From: WRCA01 sp964587855
GTDB taxonomy: Bacteria > Pseudomonadota > Alphaproteobacteria > Rs-D84
Length of the DNA: 49,371 nucleotides
Direction of reading: 5' to 3'
NCBI GenBank assembly: GCA_964587855.1
Contig: CAZPLT010000006.1
Coordinates: 1 to 49,371, forward strand
The notes beneath the pieces are model-generated. The model did not search any database. It was given only the letters and a program-made list of their open reading frames with translations, and had not been told where the DNA came from. Below are positions 24,188 through 31,391 of this stretch, piece after piece; the stretch's first letter is position 1; every line of letters starts with the position of its first letter. A program made the translations under genes and the position numbers.

Positions 24188-24528
24188 TATTACCTATCGC
24201 CTTTGTGGGTTATAAGCATCTAAAAGAATATAAGAAATAATAAGCGCACACTCATAAAATTTGAGTGAATCATATTGAGCAATCATAAAAGCCAATATCA
24301 TTTGGTTATTAAAGTTTGCTAAACGTAAAGTAAAAAAACTTCTATTTTTCATAATATAAACTTGGTGCACCCAGCAGGAGTCGCTCGCTGGATACTTTGT
24401 ATCCGCTGTGCGGCAATCGTAACGATTTGTATTCGCAAAGCTTTCCAAATCTACTTCTTGTCGAACCTTGGTTCTCATCCGTGGGTCACATGCAAAAAAT
24501 AAAATTACCCGATGGGTCATTTGATTTT
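24188..24528. other. Intergenic region with tRNA-Arg 3' tail copy and hairpins
   Basis: No convincing gene. It contains a weak dyad CACTCA/TGAGTG (near 24249), an 18-bp copy of the tRNA-Arg 3' end at 24362-24379, and two perfect dyads, GGATAC ttt GTATCC (24390-24404) and AATCGT a ACGATT (about 24415-24427). A 121-codon minus-strand frame here runs through the tRNA and is not credible. Confidence 0.6.
24362..24379 (-). repeat. Direct repeat of the tRNA-Arg 3' end
   Basis: TTGGTGCACCCAGCAGGA matches 24529-24546 exactly (18 of 18), after which similarity drops. The copies are 167 bp apart. It resembles a duplicated integration target or a tRNA remnant, and retains the CCA tail on the minus strand. 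Confidence 0.85.
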
Positions 24529-24529
24529 T

Positions 24530-24606
24530 TGGTGCACCCAGCAGGATTCGAACCTGCAATCTCCGCCTTCGGAGGGCGATGCTCTATCCAGTTAAGCCAT
24601 GGGTGC
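24530..24606 (-). tRNA. tRNA-Arg (anticodon CCG)
   Basis: Acceptor GCACCCA/TGGGTGC, D-arm GGCTTAACTGGATAGAGC, anticodon loop CTCCGAA and T-arm GCAGG TTCGAAT CCTGC. CCA is encoded. A T-rich weak hairpin (ACCC atc GGGT) lies just downstream on the minus strand. Confidence 0.95.
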
Positions 24607-24667
24607 AATATCCATCAATTATAAACGAACTTTCCCAAAAATCAATTTAATTACTAAATAATACCTA

Positions 24668-24697
24668 TTGAAACAAAGATAATATTTGTTCTATAAT
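24668..24697 (+). promoter_or_regulatory. Promoter of the small membrane-protein operon
   Basis: TTGAAA, 18-nt spacer, TATAAT, followed by SD GGAAGGGAG 6 nt before the ATG at 24723. One of the strongest promoter plus SD combinations in the window. Confidence 0.75.
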
Positions 24698-24722
24698 TTT
24701 ATTAATAGGAAGGGAGTAAAAA

Positions 24723-25040
24723 ATGAAAAAAGAAAATAACGCACTTATGGGAATTGCTATTATTGCTTATATAATCGTTGGGATTGTTCAATTTGTTGCT
24801 ATGATTGGCGGATTATCAGATTGGATTGGGAGTACCTTTATAGCGATACTTATAAGTTTTATTCTTGGGTGGATACCAATAATAGGAACGATCGCTGGAA
24901 TTTATCATTCAGTAAATTCTTGGGACTGGAATATATTTGCATCTATTTTATTCTTTTGCTTCCCACTAGTCCTTGCAATTATAGGCGGAATCGGGGCAAC
25001 AATTATTGAAAAAATTAAAAAATTGGACAGCAACGAATGA
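24723..25040 (+). CDS. Small multi-pass membrane protein, unknown
   Basis: A 105-aa protein with about three hydrophobic segments (11-32, 37-60, 73-95) and a lysine-rich tail (EKIKKLDSNE). First gene of a four-gene unit with a strong promoter and a strong SD. Its stop overlaps the next start (ATGA). No family recognised. Very AT-rich like its three neighbours. Confidence 0.6.
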   Translation: MKKENNALMGIAIIAYIIVGIVQFVAMIGGLSDWIGSTFIAILISFILGWIPIIGTIAGIYHSVNSWDWNIFASILFFCFPLVLAIIGGIGATIIEKIKKLDSNE

Positions 25041-25327
25041 ACAAACAAAACTTTCTTATAATTGCCTGTATATTACTTGGTATTGCATTACTTCCTTTGC
25101 CTTATGGGTATTATCAATTTTTAAGATTGGGGATTTGTGGATTATCCATTTGGTTATTAGTAAGTGATTATAATAAAACTGAAAATTTATCTATTGGACT
25201 TATTATTACAGCTATTGCATATAACCCAATTTTCAGAATACATTTTGATAAAGGAATTTGGTCGGTAATAAATATTATTACTTTGATTTATTTTATTTCA
25301 CTTATTAAAAAATACAAAAAGGATTAA
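25037..25327 (+). CDS. DUF6804-like small membrane protein
   Basis: A 96-aa protein with three to four transmembrane helices. The pattern LLPLPYGYYQFLRLGICG near 18-36 and AYNPIFRIHFDKGIWSVINIITL near 63-85 resembles the DUF6804 membrane family as I recall it. Translation is coupled to the upstream gene through ATGA. Function unknown. Confidence 0.55.
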   Translation: MNKQNFLIIACILLGIALLPLPYGYYQFLRLGICGLSIWLLVSDYNKTENLSIGLIITAIAYNPIFRIHFDKGIWSVINIITLIYFISLIKKYKKD

Positions 25328-25329
25328 AA

Positions 25330-25782
25330 ATGAGCAAAAAAATTAATAAACTTTGGATTATAATTTTATTATTTGTTAGTATATTTAGTATTGGATTTTT
25401 TTATTACTCCACTTTTTATAAACCTAAACAAAAAAAAGAAACCTTTATAAAAAACCTTTATTATGACGTCTTTATTAGTGATGAACAAGTTTATGATTGG
25501 TGTCATAATGAATTAATAAAACCTGGCCAAACAGTATCATTATCAGAAATAATTAAGAGTGATTATACTTGTAAATGCGTTGTTGATGAAAATAAAAAAT
25601 CTTTTATAAAAACTATTTCCGATAAAGAATTAAAAGAAGATATAGAAAATGGTATAGAAAATTTAATAAACATGCCTTTAGATTTAAAAATTCAAATGGT
25701 TAATATATTTATACCTATTTGTTATGGAGAAGTAGAAGATAAAGGTTTAGAATATTTTGAAAAAAAATATAAAGGAAAATAA
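25330..25782 (+). CDS. Membrane-anchored protein with extracytoplasmic domain, unknown
   Basis: A 150-aa protein: N-terminal transmembrane anchor (about 9-27, WIIILLFVSIFSIGFFYY) and a soluble part with cysteines (YDWCHNEL, YTCKCVVDE, PICYGEV) that could form disulfides. Two bases after the preceding stop. Repeated K and E residues and no recognised domain. Confidence 0.55.
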   Translation: MSKKINKLWIIILLFVSIFSIGFFYYSTFYKPKQKKETFIKNLYYDVFISDEQVYDWCHNELIKPGQTVSLSEIIKSDYTCKCVVDENKKSFIKTISDKELKEDIENGIENLINMPLDLKIQMVNIFIPICYGEVEDKGLEYFEKKYKGK

Positions 25783-25783
25783 A

Positions 25784-26131
25784 ATGAAAAAACAAAAAAC
25801 TAATATAAACTTTCCAATCATAAGATTTATTATAGGTGGACTTTTAGGTGGGTTTATCGCATATCTTCAACTTATAGGAAAGTCGTCACAATATATAACG
25901 CCACCTTTTTATTATTTTATACTATTTTTGGGTGTTGCTTTAATAATTGGTTTTATCCCCATGTTCATAGCTTTTAATTATGACAAGAAGCATAAAGAAG
26001 GTATAAGTTGGTTAGCATTCTGTGCTATGTTTTTACCCCTCGGCATAATTCTCGCTGTTTCAAGTTTAATTTGGGCCATATGTGATAAGCCTAATATTAC
26101 TAGCAAAACTAAAAATACAAAAAGTAAATAA
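25784..26131 (+). CDS. Small multi-pass membrane protein, unknown
   Basis: A 115-aa protein from ATG 25784 (one base after the previous stop; AAAGGAAAAT acts as SD). Three hydrophobic stretches (about 11-27, 41-62, 77-98) and a basic Thr/Lys tail. Last gene of the four-gene membrane cluster; no terminator was seen after it. Confidence 0.55.
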   Translation: MKKQKTNINFPIIRFIIGGLLGGFIAYLQLIGKSSQYITPPFYYFILFLGVALIIGFIPMFIAFNYDKKHKEGISWLAFCAMFLPLGIILAVSSLIWAICDKPNITSKTKNTKSK

Positions 26132-26138
26132 TAACCAT

Positions 26139-26167
26139 TTGCAATCTGAATATTGTGTTGCTAGGAT
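26139..26167 (+). promoter_or_regulatory. Promoter of the lipoprotein gene
   Basis: TTGCAA, 17-nt spacer, TAGGAT, about 30 nt before ATG 26197. Confidence 0.45.
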
Positions 26168-26196
26168 TTATCCAGTAATAACCGATAGAGATTCAC

Positions 26197-26658
26197 ATGA
26201 AAAAATTGGGTCTTATCTTTATCGCGCTGGCACTGACCGCGTGCAACAGCATTTACATCAAACCAGGTGCTACGCTGGATAAAAGCCAGACTTTCTTTGC
26301 TGATCGTGGTGGATACGCAATGCAACGCAGTATCAAAGAAAAGATGGAAGAACGCGGATATAAAGTAGTAGTGGGCAAGGCAACAAATAATCGTGTAATA
26401 AATAACGACACCCAAAATATAAATATGGATATCAGCGATATTATGAATGCCAGATATGTTGTAAAGGTATCTGAACGTCGTGAATTCTTTGGATGGTTCT
26501 GGTGTCCGTTTAATGGGTTTTGGTGGTGGAACTTTAACGTATCAATTGCCGATCAAAAAACTGGCGAAGAATTGATGTCTTGGCGTGGACGCGGTTGTGC
26601 AAACAGCAGTTTACGAAAACTGGATAATGTTTTGGACGAACTTGAAGAACAAAAATAA
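26197..26658 (+). CDS. Lipoprotein with aromatic-rich segment, unknown
   Basis: A 153-aa lipoprotein (lipobox LTAC, Cys16) with a domain reading KSQTFFADRGGYAMQRSIKEKMEERGYKVVVGKA, which resembles small outer-membrane-associated lipoproteins, and a striking FFGWFWCPFNGFWWWNFNV segment (about 104-122). The C-terminus GEELMSWRGRGCANSSLRKLDNVLDEL recalls envelope lipoproteins that combine a beta sheet with a terminal helix. The 3' end overlaps the Smr gene. Function unknown. Confidence 0.65.
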   Translation: MKKLGLIFIALALTACNSIYIKPGATLDKSQTFFADRGGYAMQRSIKEKMEERGYKVVVGKATNNRVINNDTQNINMDISDIMNARYVVKVSERREFFGWFWCPFNGFWWWNFNVSIADQKTGEELMSWRGRGCANSSLRKLDNVLDELEEQK

Positions 26659-26935
26659 AGATTTTATTTATGATGTAAAAATAGACCTGCATGGTTTTAC
26701 AACTATGCAGGCATTTAATCATGTGCTGGGCACTATTGAAAATTCGTATAAAGCAGGGCAACGTAATCTGGTTTTTATTACGGGCATTGGTAATCCAATA
26801 CTGGGAAGGGGGCTTATCCGTGCGGAATTTCCAACATATATTGATCACCCATCAGTGCGTGATATGATTTTGGACGTGAAATATGAAACTGGGAAATACT
26901 TGGTTAAACTGCGTAAAAATAAAAATGCAGCATAA
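26627..26935 (+). CDS. Smr-domain protein
   Basis: About 102 aa consisting almost only of an Smr domain: VKIDLHGFTTMQAFNHVLGTIENSYKAGQRNLVFITGIGNP, then GRGLIRAEFPTYIDHPSVRDMI. The DLHG motif and the G-rich loop are the family hallmarks; Smr domains bind or nick nucleic acid and act in ribosome rescue in some bacteria. Full alphaproteobacterial versions have an N-terminal extension that is missing. The start is uncertain: ATG 26627 overlaps the upstream lipoprotein gene by about 30 bp, and ATG 26585 is possible. Confidence 0.78.
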   Translation: MFWTNLKNKNKDFIYDVKIDLHGFTTMQAFNHVLGTIENSYKAGQRNLVFITGIGNPILGRGLIRAEFPTYIDHPSVRDMILDVKYETGKYLVKLRKNKNAA

Positions 26936-26948
26936 ATGCAGCAAAAAC

Positions 26949-27036
26949 TGGCGGAGCGTATAGGACTCGAACCTATGGACCGCTAAACACGGTCACAGAT
27001 TAGCAATCTGCTGCATTACCACTCTGCCAACGCTCC
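26949..27036 (-). tRNA. tRNA-Ser (anticodon GCT)
   Basis: Acceptor GGAGCGT/ACGCTCC with discriminator G and encoded CCA, anticodon loop TTGCTAA, and a long variable arm (GACCG tgtttag CGGTC). 88 nt. No copy of its 3' end was seen downstream, unlike the Pro and Arg genes. Confidence 0.95.
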
Positions 27037-27082
27037 GGCGGGGCTCATTATTACTCAGACTTGTCACAAAATCAAGCAGAAA

Positions 27083-28240
27083 TTAAACATCAAAATCATA
27101 TTTGCTAATCGCACTTGCGATTGCCGATACTAATTTATCCTGGTGGAAACCGGTATTTAATAATTTTTCTTCAACTATATTGGAAAGATGTCCCAATTCC
27201 ACCAGTGCACCGGGAATTGTAGAACGCAAAACAGCAAATGGTGCCTGGCGCATTGATGCACCCGGCATCTGGGTTATACCACCCTGTTTAAATTTTCTTG
27301 AGACGCCGTCCGCAAATTCCACGGACATTTCAGATACAGCATGTTGCTGCAAAGCTGAAAGAGCATTTCTTATATCTGGTTCAAATTTAGCAAACCCGTC
27401 AACCTCTATCTTGTCTGCGGCATTTTCAGCCTCGGCTAATTTTTGAGCCTCTTCGTCAGATGCTTTTTTTGACAGGGTATAAACCGAATAACCCTTTACT
27501 TTTCTGCTGGGGTTTGCATTTGCATGCAAAGATATAAATAAATCGGCATGATGTTTTTCAGCAATTCCAGCCCTGGTATCCAAATTCAAGAAAATATCAC
27601 GATCCCGAGTCAACAAAACTTTATATCCATTACCATTAAGCTTTTTTTGTAGTTTTTTCGCAACAGATAAAACAATATTTTTTTCTTTTATACCGGATTT
27701 TCCAATGCAGCCTGGATCACGGCCACCATGACCAGCATCAATAACTATGACCGGGGCATGTGATTTCTTTTCAGTTTTAGAATCTGATTCTGTGGTTTCA
27801 CTTTTTGTATCTGTATCAGCGGTAAAATCCAATACCAAGCGATATCCACTATCACCATTTGGTTCTAAAATCATAATTTGATTTTTTGGAATACTGGTAA
27901 CAGATTTATTTAAATCTGCAACAACCTGTAATCTATCTCCTAATTGATTTTGCCGAATATTTTTAACCAAAGTGCCCGATGCCAGTATGGGTTTAATACT
28001 GGTATCACCAGCAGTATTAGATATATTTACGGCGATCCGATCTGGGGATGATAAAAAATCAAGGTTGTAACTGGGACGATTGTCAGTTTCTATGACCAGT
28101 CTGGTTTTCCCACCTGGCTGAACCCCAGTGCGCAAAGAACGCAAAGAATTTTTAGATGCAAAAGCAATGCGTGGTATAAATGTTATTGCCAACGCGCCAA
28201 TGCCCGTTACTTTTAAAATGGTTCTTCTAGATACTTTCAC
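27083..28240 (-). CDS. amiC: N-acetylmuramoyl-L-alanine amidase AmiC-type, TAT-exported
   Basis: A 385-aa periplasmic amidase that cleaves septal peptidoglycan. The N-terminus SRRTILKVTGIGALAITF is a twin-arginine signal, as in E. coli AmiC. An AMIN domain follows (about 35-130: GKTRLVIETDNRPSYNLDFL, GYRLVLDF), then amidase_3 with DAGHGGRDPGCIG, KNIVLSVAKKL, FISLHANA and VELGHLSN (zinc His/Glu residues). GTG 28240 is chosen: ATG 28270 lies inside the terminator hairpin, while TATAAT ends 7 nt before the GTG. No SD. Confidence 0.9.
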   Translation of the reverse strand: MKVSRRTILKVTGIGALAITFIPRIAFASKNSLRSLRTGVQPGGKTRLVIETDNRPSYNLDFLSSPDRIAVNISNTAGDTSIKPILASGTLVKNIRQNQLGDRLQVVADLNKSVTSIPKNQIMILEPNGDSGYRLVLDFTADTDTKSETTESDSKTEKKSHAPVIVIDAGHGGRDPGCIGKSGIKEKNIVLSVAKKLQKKLNGNGYKVLLTRDRDIFLNLDTRAGIAEKHHADLFISLHANANPSRKVKGYSVYTLSKKASDEEAQKLAEAENAADKIEVDGFAKFEPDIRNALSALQQHAVSEMSVEFADGVSRKFKQGGITQMPGASMRQAPFAVLRSTIPGALVELGHLSNIVEEKLLNTGFHQDKLVSAIASAISKYDFDV

Positions 28241-28256
28241 GTCATAAATTATATCA

Positions 28257-28288
28257 AAAAAAATCCCCATATTAAAGGGGGATTTTTT
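28257..28288. terminator. Terminator after rubrerythrin
   Basis: AAATCCCC / GGGGATTT stem with T runs on both sides. On the minus strand it separates the rubrerythrin and amiC genes. The right shoulder carries the amiC -10 (minus, 28253-28248). Confidence 0.8.
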
Positions 28289-28904
28289 ACATTTCTATAT
28301 ATTCACAGAAACCTTCGGATGTATCGCATTTATTTAATGCACTTTCCGCTATAAAATTCCCCTTGGGGTGCAAACAAGCCGGACAGATTTCTGGGGCTTC
28401 ATTGCCAATATGCCAATTACCACAATTTGTGCAACGCCACATAATAGTTTTATCTTGTTTGAACAAAGTATCGTTTTCAAGTGCATCTATCAAAGCACGA
28501 TAACGTGCTTCGTGATAACGTTCGGCCATACCAATATGACGCAGAGTTTCGGCAATACCATCAAATCCTTCTTCGACGGCAATTTGTGCGAATTCTGGAT
28601 ACATTTCTGTATTTTCAAAATGTTCGCCAAAAGCTGCAGATTGCAAATTTTCCAATGTTGTGCCAACTTTACCAGCTGGGAAAGCCGCAGTAATTTCCAA
28701 CTCGCCGCCTTCTAGCATATTGAACAAGCAACTTGCATGTTCTTTTTCTTGATTAGCAGTTTCTTCAAAAATACGTGCAATTGCCTCAAATCCTTCTTTT
28801 TTCGCCTTGGACGCAAAAAAAGTATAGCGATTACGTGCCTGGGATTCACCAGCAAACGCCGTCATTATATTTTTTTCGGTCTTGGAACCTTTTAATGAAG
28901 CCAT
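28287..28904 (-). CDS. rbr: Rubrerythrin
   Basis: A 205-aa non-haem iron peroxidase that removes hydrogen peroxide in anaerobes and microaerophiles. The ferritin-like di-iron part has FAGESQARNRYTFF, EETANQEKEHASCLF, YPEFAQIAVEEGFDGIAETLRHIGMAERYHEARY. The C-terminal rubredoxin domain has WRCTNCGNWHIG and EICPACLHPKGNF (two CxxC). SD AAGGAG precedes ATG 28904, and a TTGTTA-16-TACAAT promoter precedes that. Monocistronic. Confidence 0.95.
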   Translation of the reverse strand: MASLKGSKTEKNIMTAFAGESQARNRYTFFASKAKKEGFEAIARIFEETANQEKEHASCLFNMLEGGELEITAAFPAGKVGTTLENLQSAAFGEHFENTEMYPEFAQIAVEEGFDGIAETLRHIGMAERYHEARYRALIDALENDTLFKQDKTIMWRCTNCGNWHIGNEAPEICPACLHPKGNFIAESALNKCDTSEGFCEYIEM

Positions 28905-28930
28905 ATTATTCTCCTTTTTTTTGTAATTGA

Positions 28931-28958
28931 ATTGTATCAGATAAATGAATAATAACAA
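28931..28958 (-). promoter_or_regulatory. Rubrerythrin promoter
   Basis: Minus strand TTGTTA, 16-nt spacer, TACAAT, about 26 nt before the ATG, leaving room for a normal leader with AAGGAG. Confidence 0.55.
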
Positions 28959-29040
28959 AGTGGAATTTTTATAAACAAAGTAACAAATCAGAATTTCTGC
29001 TTGATTTTAAAATCAGAGTATTATATATTAAGTGCCGCTT

Positions 29041-29116
29041 GGCTGGGTAGCTCAGTTGGTAGAGCAAGGGACTGAAAATCCCTGTGTCGGCGGTTCGATT
29101 CCGTCCCCAGCCACCA
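29041..29116 (+). tRNA. tRNA-Phe (anticodon GAA)
   Basis: Acceptor GGCTGGG/CCCAGCC, D-arm TAGCTCAGTTGGTAGAGC, anticodon loop CTGAAAA, T-arm GGCGG TTCGATT CCGTC, encoded CCA. 76 nt. Confidence 0.96.
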
Positions 29117-29125
29117 AAAAAATTT

Positions 29126-29148
29126 AAACGGCATTTTTGCCGTTTTCT
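29126..29148. terminator. Terminator between tRNA-Phe and recG
   Basis: AAACGGC attttt GCCGTTT followed by T and C, usable by both convergent transcripts. Confidence 0.8.
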
Positions 29149-29151
29149 AAT

Positions 29152-31227
29152 TTATCCTGCCAGTGGGGACAAAGTATCAAATATTTTCATTAAATCACGG
29201 GCATCACGGCCAGCGGCAGATTCCAGTTTTGGGTCAGATTCCAGCAATTCCAATGCTTTTCTTTGGGCCAGTTTGAATAAGTCACGATGTTCACGATAAT
29301 CCACAAAATGATAAGGTATCCAGCCAGATTGCTTTTGCCCCAGCAATTCACCCGCACCGCGCATCATCAAATCTTGTTCGGCTATTAAAAATCCATCTTC
29401 GGTTTCGGTCAAAACATCCAGTCTTTTTGTTCCATTTTCGGTTAAATAATCCGCATGCAATAAAATGCAATATGATTGTGCGCTGCCGCGTCCAACGCGT
29501 CCGCGTAATTGATGCAGTGCAGACAAGCCAAACTTTTCTGCATTTTCAATTATCATAATCGTTGCTGATGGGACGTCTATTCCAACCTCAATCACACTTG
29601 TTGCGACCAGTAATTTTATTGCGCCTTTTGGATTTGCAAATTCTGCCATAACTTTATCGCGCTGCTTTTTATCCATTTGACCATGAACCAAGCCAACTGC
29701 ATCACCAAAAGTTTGTTTTAAAAATTCGTACCGCGTTTCAGCCGCCGCAAAATCGGATTCTTCGGATTCAACAACCAATGGGCAAACCCAAAATACTTTT
29801 GCGCCTTCGTTAATTTGCGCGCGCAAGCGTTGCACCAATGCGGGAATTCGATTAACGGGCAGGGCAGATGTTTTTATAGGTAAACGACCAACTGGCTTTT
29901 GCGCGATAACAGAAATATCCATATCGCCATAAATCGTCATCGACAGAGTTCGCGGAATTGGTGTTGCAGATAATGCCAATAAATCTGGATTATGTCCCTT
30001 GGCAGATAATGCGGTGCGTTGTGCCACACCAAAGCGATGTTGTTCGTCTATGATTACCAGTGCCAAATCTTTGTATTCTACGGCTTCTTGGAACAGCGCA
30101 TGCGTGCCAATGATAATCTTTGTCCGACCAGAGCGAATTGAAATCAATTTTTCTTTCTGCGCAGCACCTTTATCACGACCAGTTAAAATATCGCAAACGA
30201 TTCCCAATTCATCACAAATTGGTTTTATTTTTGAAAAGTGTTGCTGTGCCAATGTATCAGTTGGTGCCATAAATGCCGTTTGTAATTTGCATTCTGCCGC
30301 ATTCAATGCCGCCGCCAATGCAACGATAGTTTTTCCACTGCCAACATCCCCCTGAACCAATCTCATCATCGGTTCTGGGCGTGCCATATCTGATTCTATT
30401 TCTTCAATTGCTTTGTTTTGCGCATCAGTCAATTTAAATGGCAGTGACGCATAAAGTTTCGCACGTAATTTTCCATCGCCCACAATACTGCGTCCAACTA
30501 TACCACGTTTACGACGTGCACGTGTCAATCCAATTGCAACCTGGTGCGCCAATAATTCCGCATACGCTGCAACAGCAACATTTTTATTTGTTGGTAATAA
30601 ATCATCATTAGATTTTGCAAAATGAATTGCATGCAGTGCGTCAAAAAATTCACGTGTTCCTGTTTTTTGAATTGTATCCAGTTTTGCAAAAATAGTATCG
30701 CGAGCATTTGCCATTACTCGCTGGGTCAATCCCGCACTGATTGGGTAAATCGCCTGGAATTCTGGAATCTTAAATTGATTTTCTGGTTTTTCTATAAAGT
30801 CTGGATGATTTATTGTTGCGCCACTTCTATCGTTAAATTCCAGTTTTCCACTTATTATTCGCCATTCGCCAATTGGTAATTTTTCCAGCCAAGCATCTAA
30901 AAAACTGCTGCCAAAAAATTGCAAAGTCAAAACTCCACCCAATTTATCACGACAAACAACCCCTGTTGGGCTGCGTCTGCCATTACGAAACATACCGCCC
31001 TTTTTATGGGATTCTATGCGTACAGGAATTGTGATTATTTCATCAGGCTTTGCCCCAATTACGGATTCAGATACAGCACGCGGACGAATATATCGTGGTG
31101 TATGTAATAAAAAGTCTAATACCCGACGCCCACCCAATAATTCCTCCAGCCGGGCCGCCAAGACGGGCCCTATACCCTTGATAAATTGCAGGTCGGTATT
31201 TAGAAAATCAACCAGTTCATTATTCAT
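29152..31227 (-). CDS. recG: ATP-dependent DNA helicase RecG
   Basis: A 691-aa branch-migrating helicase that regresses stalled forks. N-terminal wedge (FIKGIGPVLAARLEELLGG, PRYIRPR, then an OB fold ITIPVRIESHKKGGMF), helicase motifs GDVGSGKTIVALAAALNA, MAPTDTLAQQHF, IIDEQHRFGVAQR, LSATPIPRTLSMT, VATSVIEVGIDVPSATIM and HQLRGRVGRG, and the TRG motif region. The start at 31227 lies 6 nt after TATAAT with TTGTTT 17 nt upstream; no SD, so probably leaderless. Divergent from the cysS leader with interlocked promoters. Confidence 0.96.
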   Translation of the reverse strand: MNNELVDFLNTDLQFIKGIGPVLAARLEELLGGRRVLDFLLHTPRYIRPRAVSESVIGAKPDEIITIPVRIESHKKGGMFRNGRRSPTGVVCRDKLGGVLTLQFFGSSFLDAWLEKLPIGEWRIISGKLEFNDRSGATINHPDFIEKPENQFKIPEFQAIYPISAGLTQRVMANARDTIFAKLDTIQKTGTREFFDALHAIHFAKSNDDLLPTNKNVAVAAYAELLAHQVAIGLTRARRKRGIVGRSIVGDGKLRAKLYASLPFKLTDAQNKAIEEIESDMARPEPMMRLVQGDVGSGKTIVALAAALNAAECKLQTAFMAPTDTLAQQHFSKIKPICDELGIVCDILTGRDKGAAQKEKLISIRSGRTKIIIGTHALFQEAVEYKDLALVIIDEQHRFGVAQRTALSAKGHNPDLLALSATPIPRTLSMTIYGDMDISVIAQKPVGRLPIKTSALPVNRIPALVQRLRAQINEGAKVFWVCPLVVESEESDFAAAETRYEFLKQTFGDAVGLVHGQMDKKQRDKVMAEFANPKGAIKLLVATSVIEVGIDVPSATIMIIENAEKFGLSALHQLRGRVGRGSAQSYCILLHADYLTENGTKRLDVLTETEDGFLIAEQDLMMRGAGELLGQKQSGWIPYHFVDYREHRDLFKLAQRKALELLESDPKLESAAGRDARDLMKIFDTLSPLAG

Positions 31228-31233
31228 ATAATT

Positions 31234-31262
31234 ATTATAATTTGATTTTTTTGATAAAACAA
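31234..31262 (-). promoter_or_regulatory. recG promoter
   Basis: Minus strand TTGTTT (31262-31257), 17-nt spacer, TATAAT (31239-31234), 6 nt to the recG start codon. It overlaps the cysS leader promoter on the other strand. Confidence 0.65.
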
Positions 31263-31270
31263 TCTATAAT
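31242..31270 (+). promoter_or_regulatory. cysS leader promoter
   Basis: TTGATT, 17-nt spacer, TATAAT (31265-31270). The leader ORF ATG at 31277 is at the expected transcription start. Confidence 0.7.
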
Positions 31271-31276
31271 TGAATT

Positions 31277-31333
31277 ATGAATTTCAAAGTTTTAAATTTT
31301 GCTGCTTTTATTTGTTGCCCTTTGGGCTGCTAA
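31277..31333 (+). CDS. Cysteine-rich leader peptide upstream of cysS (candidate attenuator)
   Basis: An 18-codon ORF, MNFKVLNFAAFICCPLGC, closing 58 nt before the cysS start. Three of its last six codons are Cys (TGT TGC ... TGC then TAA). The ATG sits 6 nt after the -10, so the transcript probably begins at the ATG and the peptide is made from a leaderless end. A small hairpin GCCC ttt GGGC (31317-31327) overlaps the Cys codons. Ribosome pausing when charged tRNA-Cys is scarce could alter downstream folding or ribosome access to cysS. Regulation is inference; the ORF, its cysteines and its location are seen directly. Confidence 0.6.
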   Translation: MNFKVLNFAAFICCPLGC

Positions 31334-31391
31334 TTTACTATACTTTTCTTAACACAATTATTTCACACATATTTACAAAAGGCATAAAGAC

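Noticed and set aside
24194..24559. 121-aa minus-strand ORF
   Set aside because: It begins within tRNA-Arg and runs through the tail copy and hairpins; no family resemblance.
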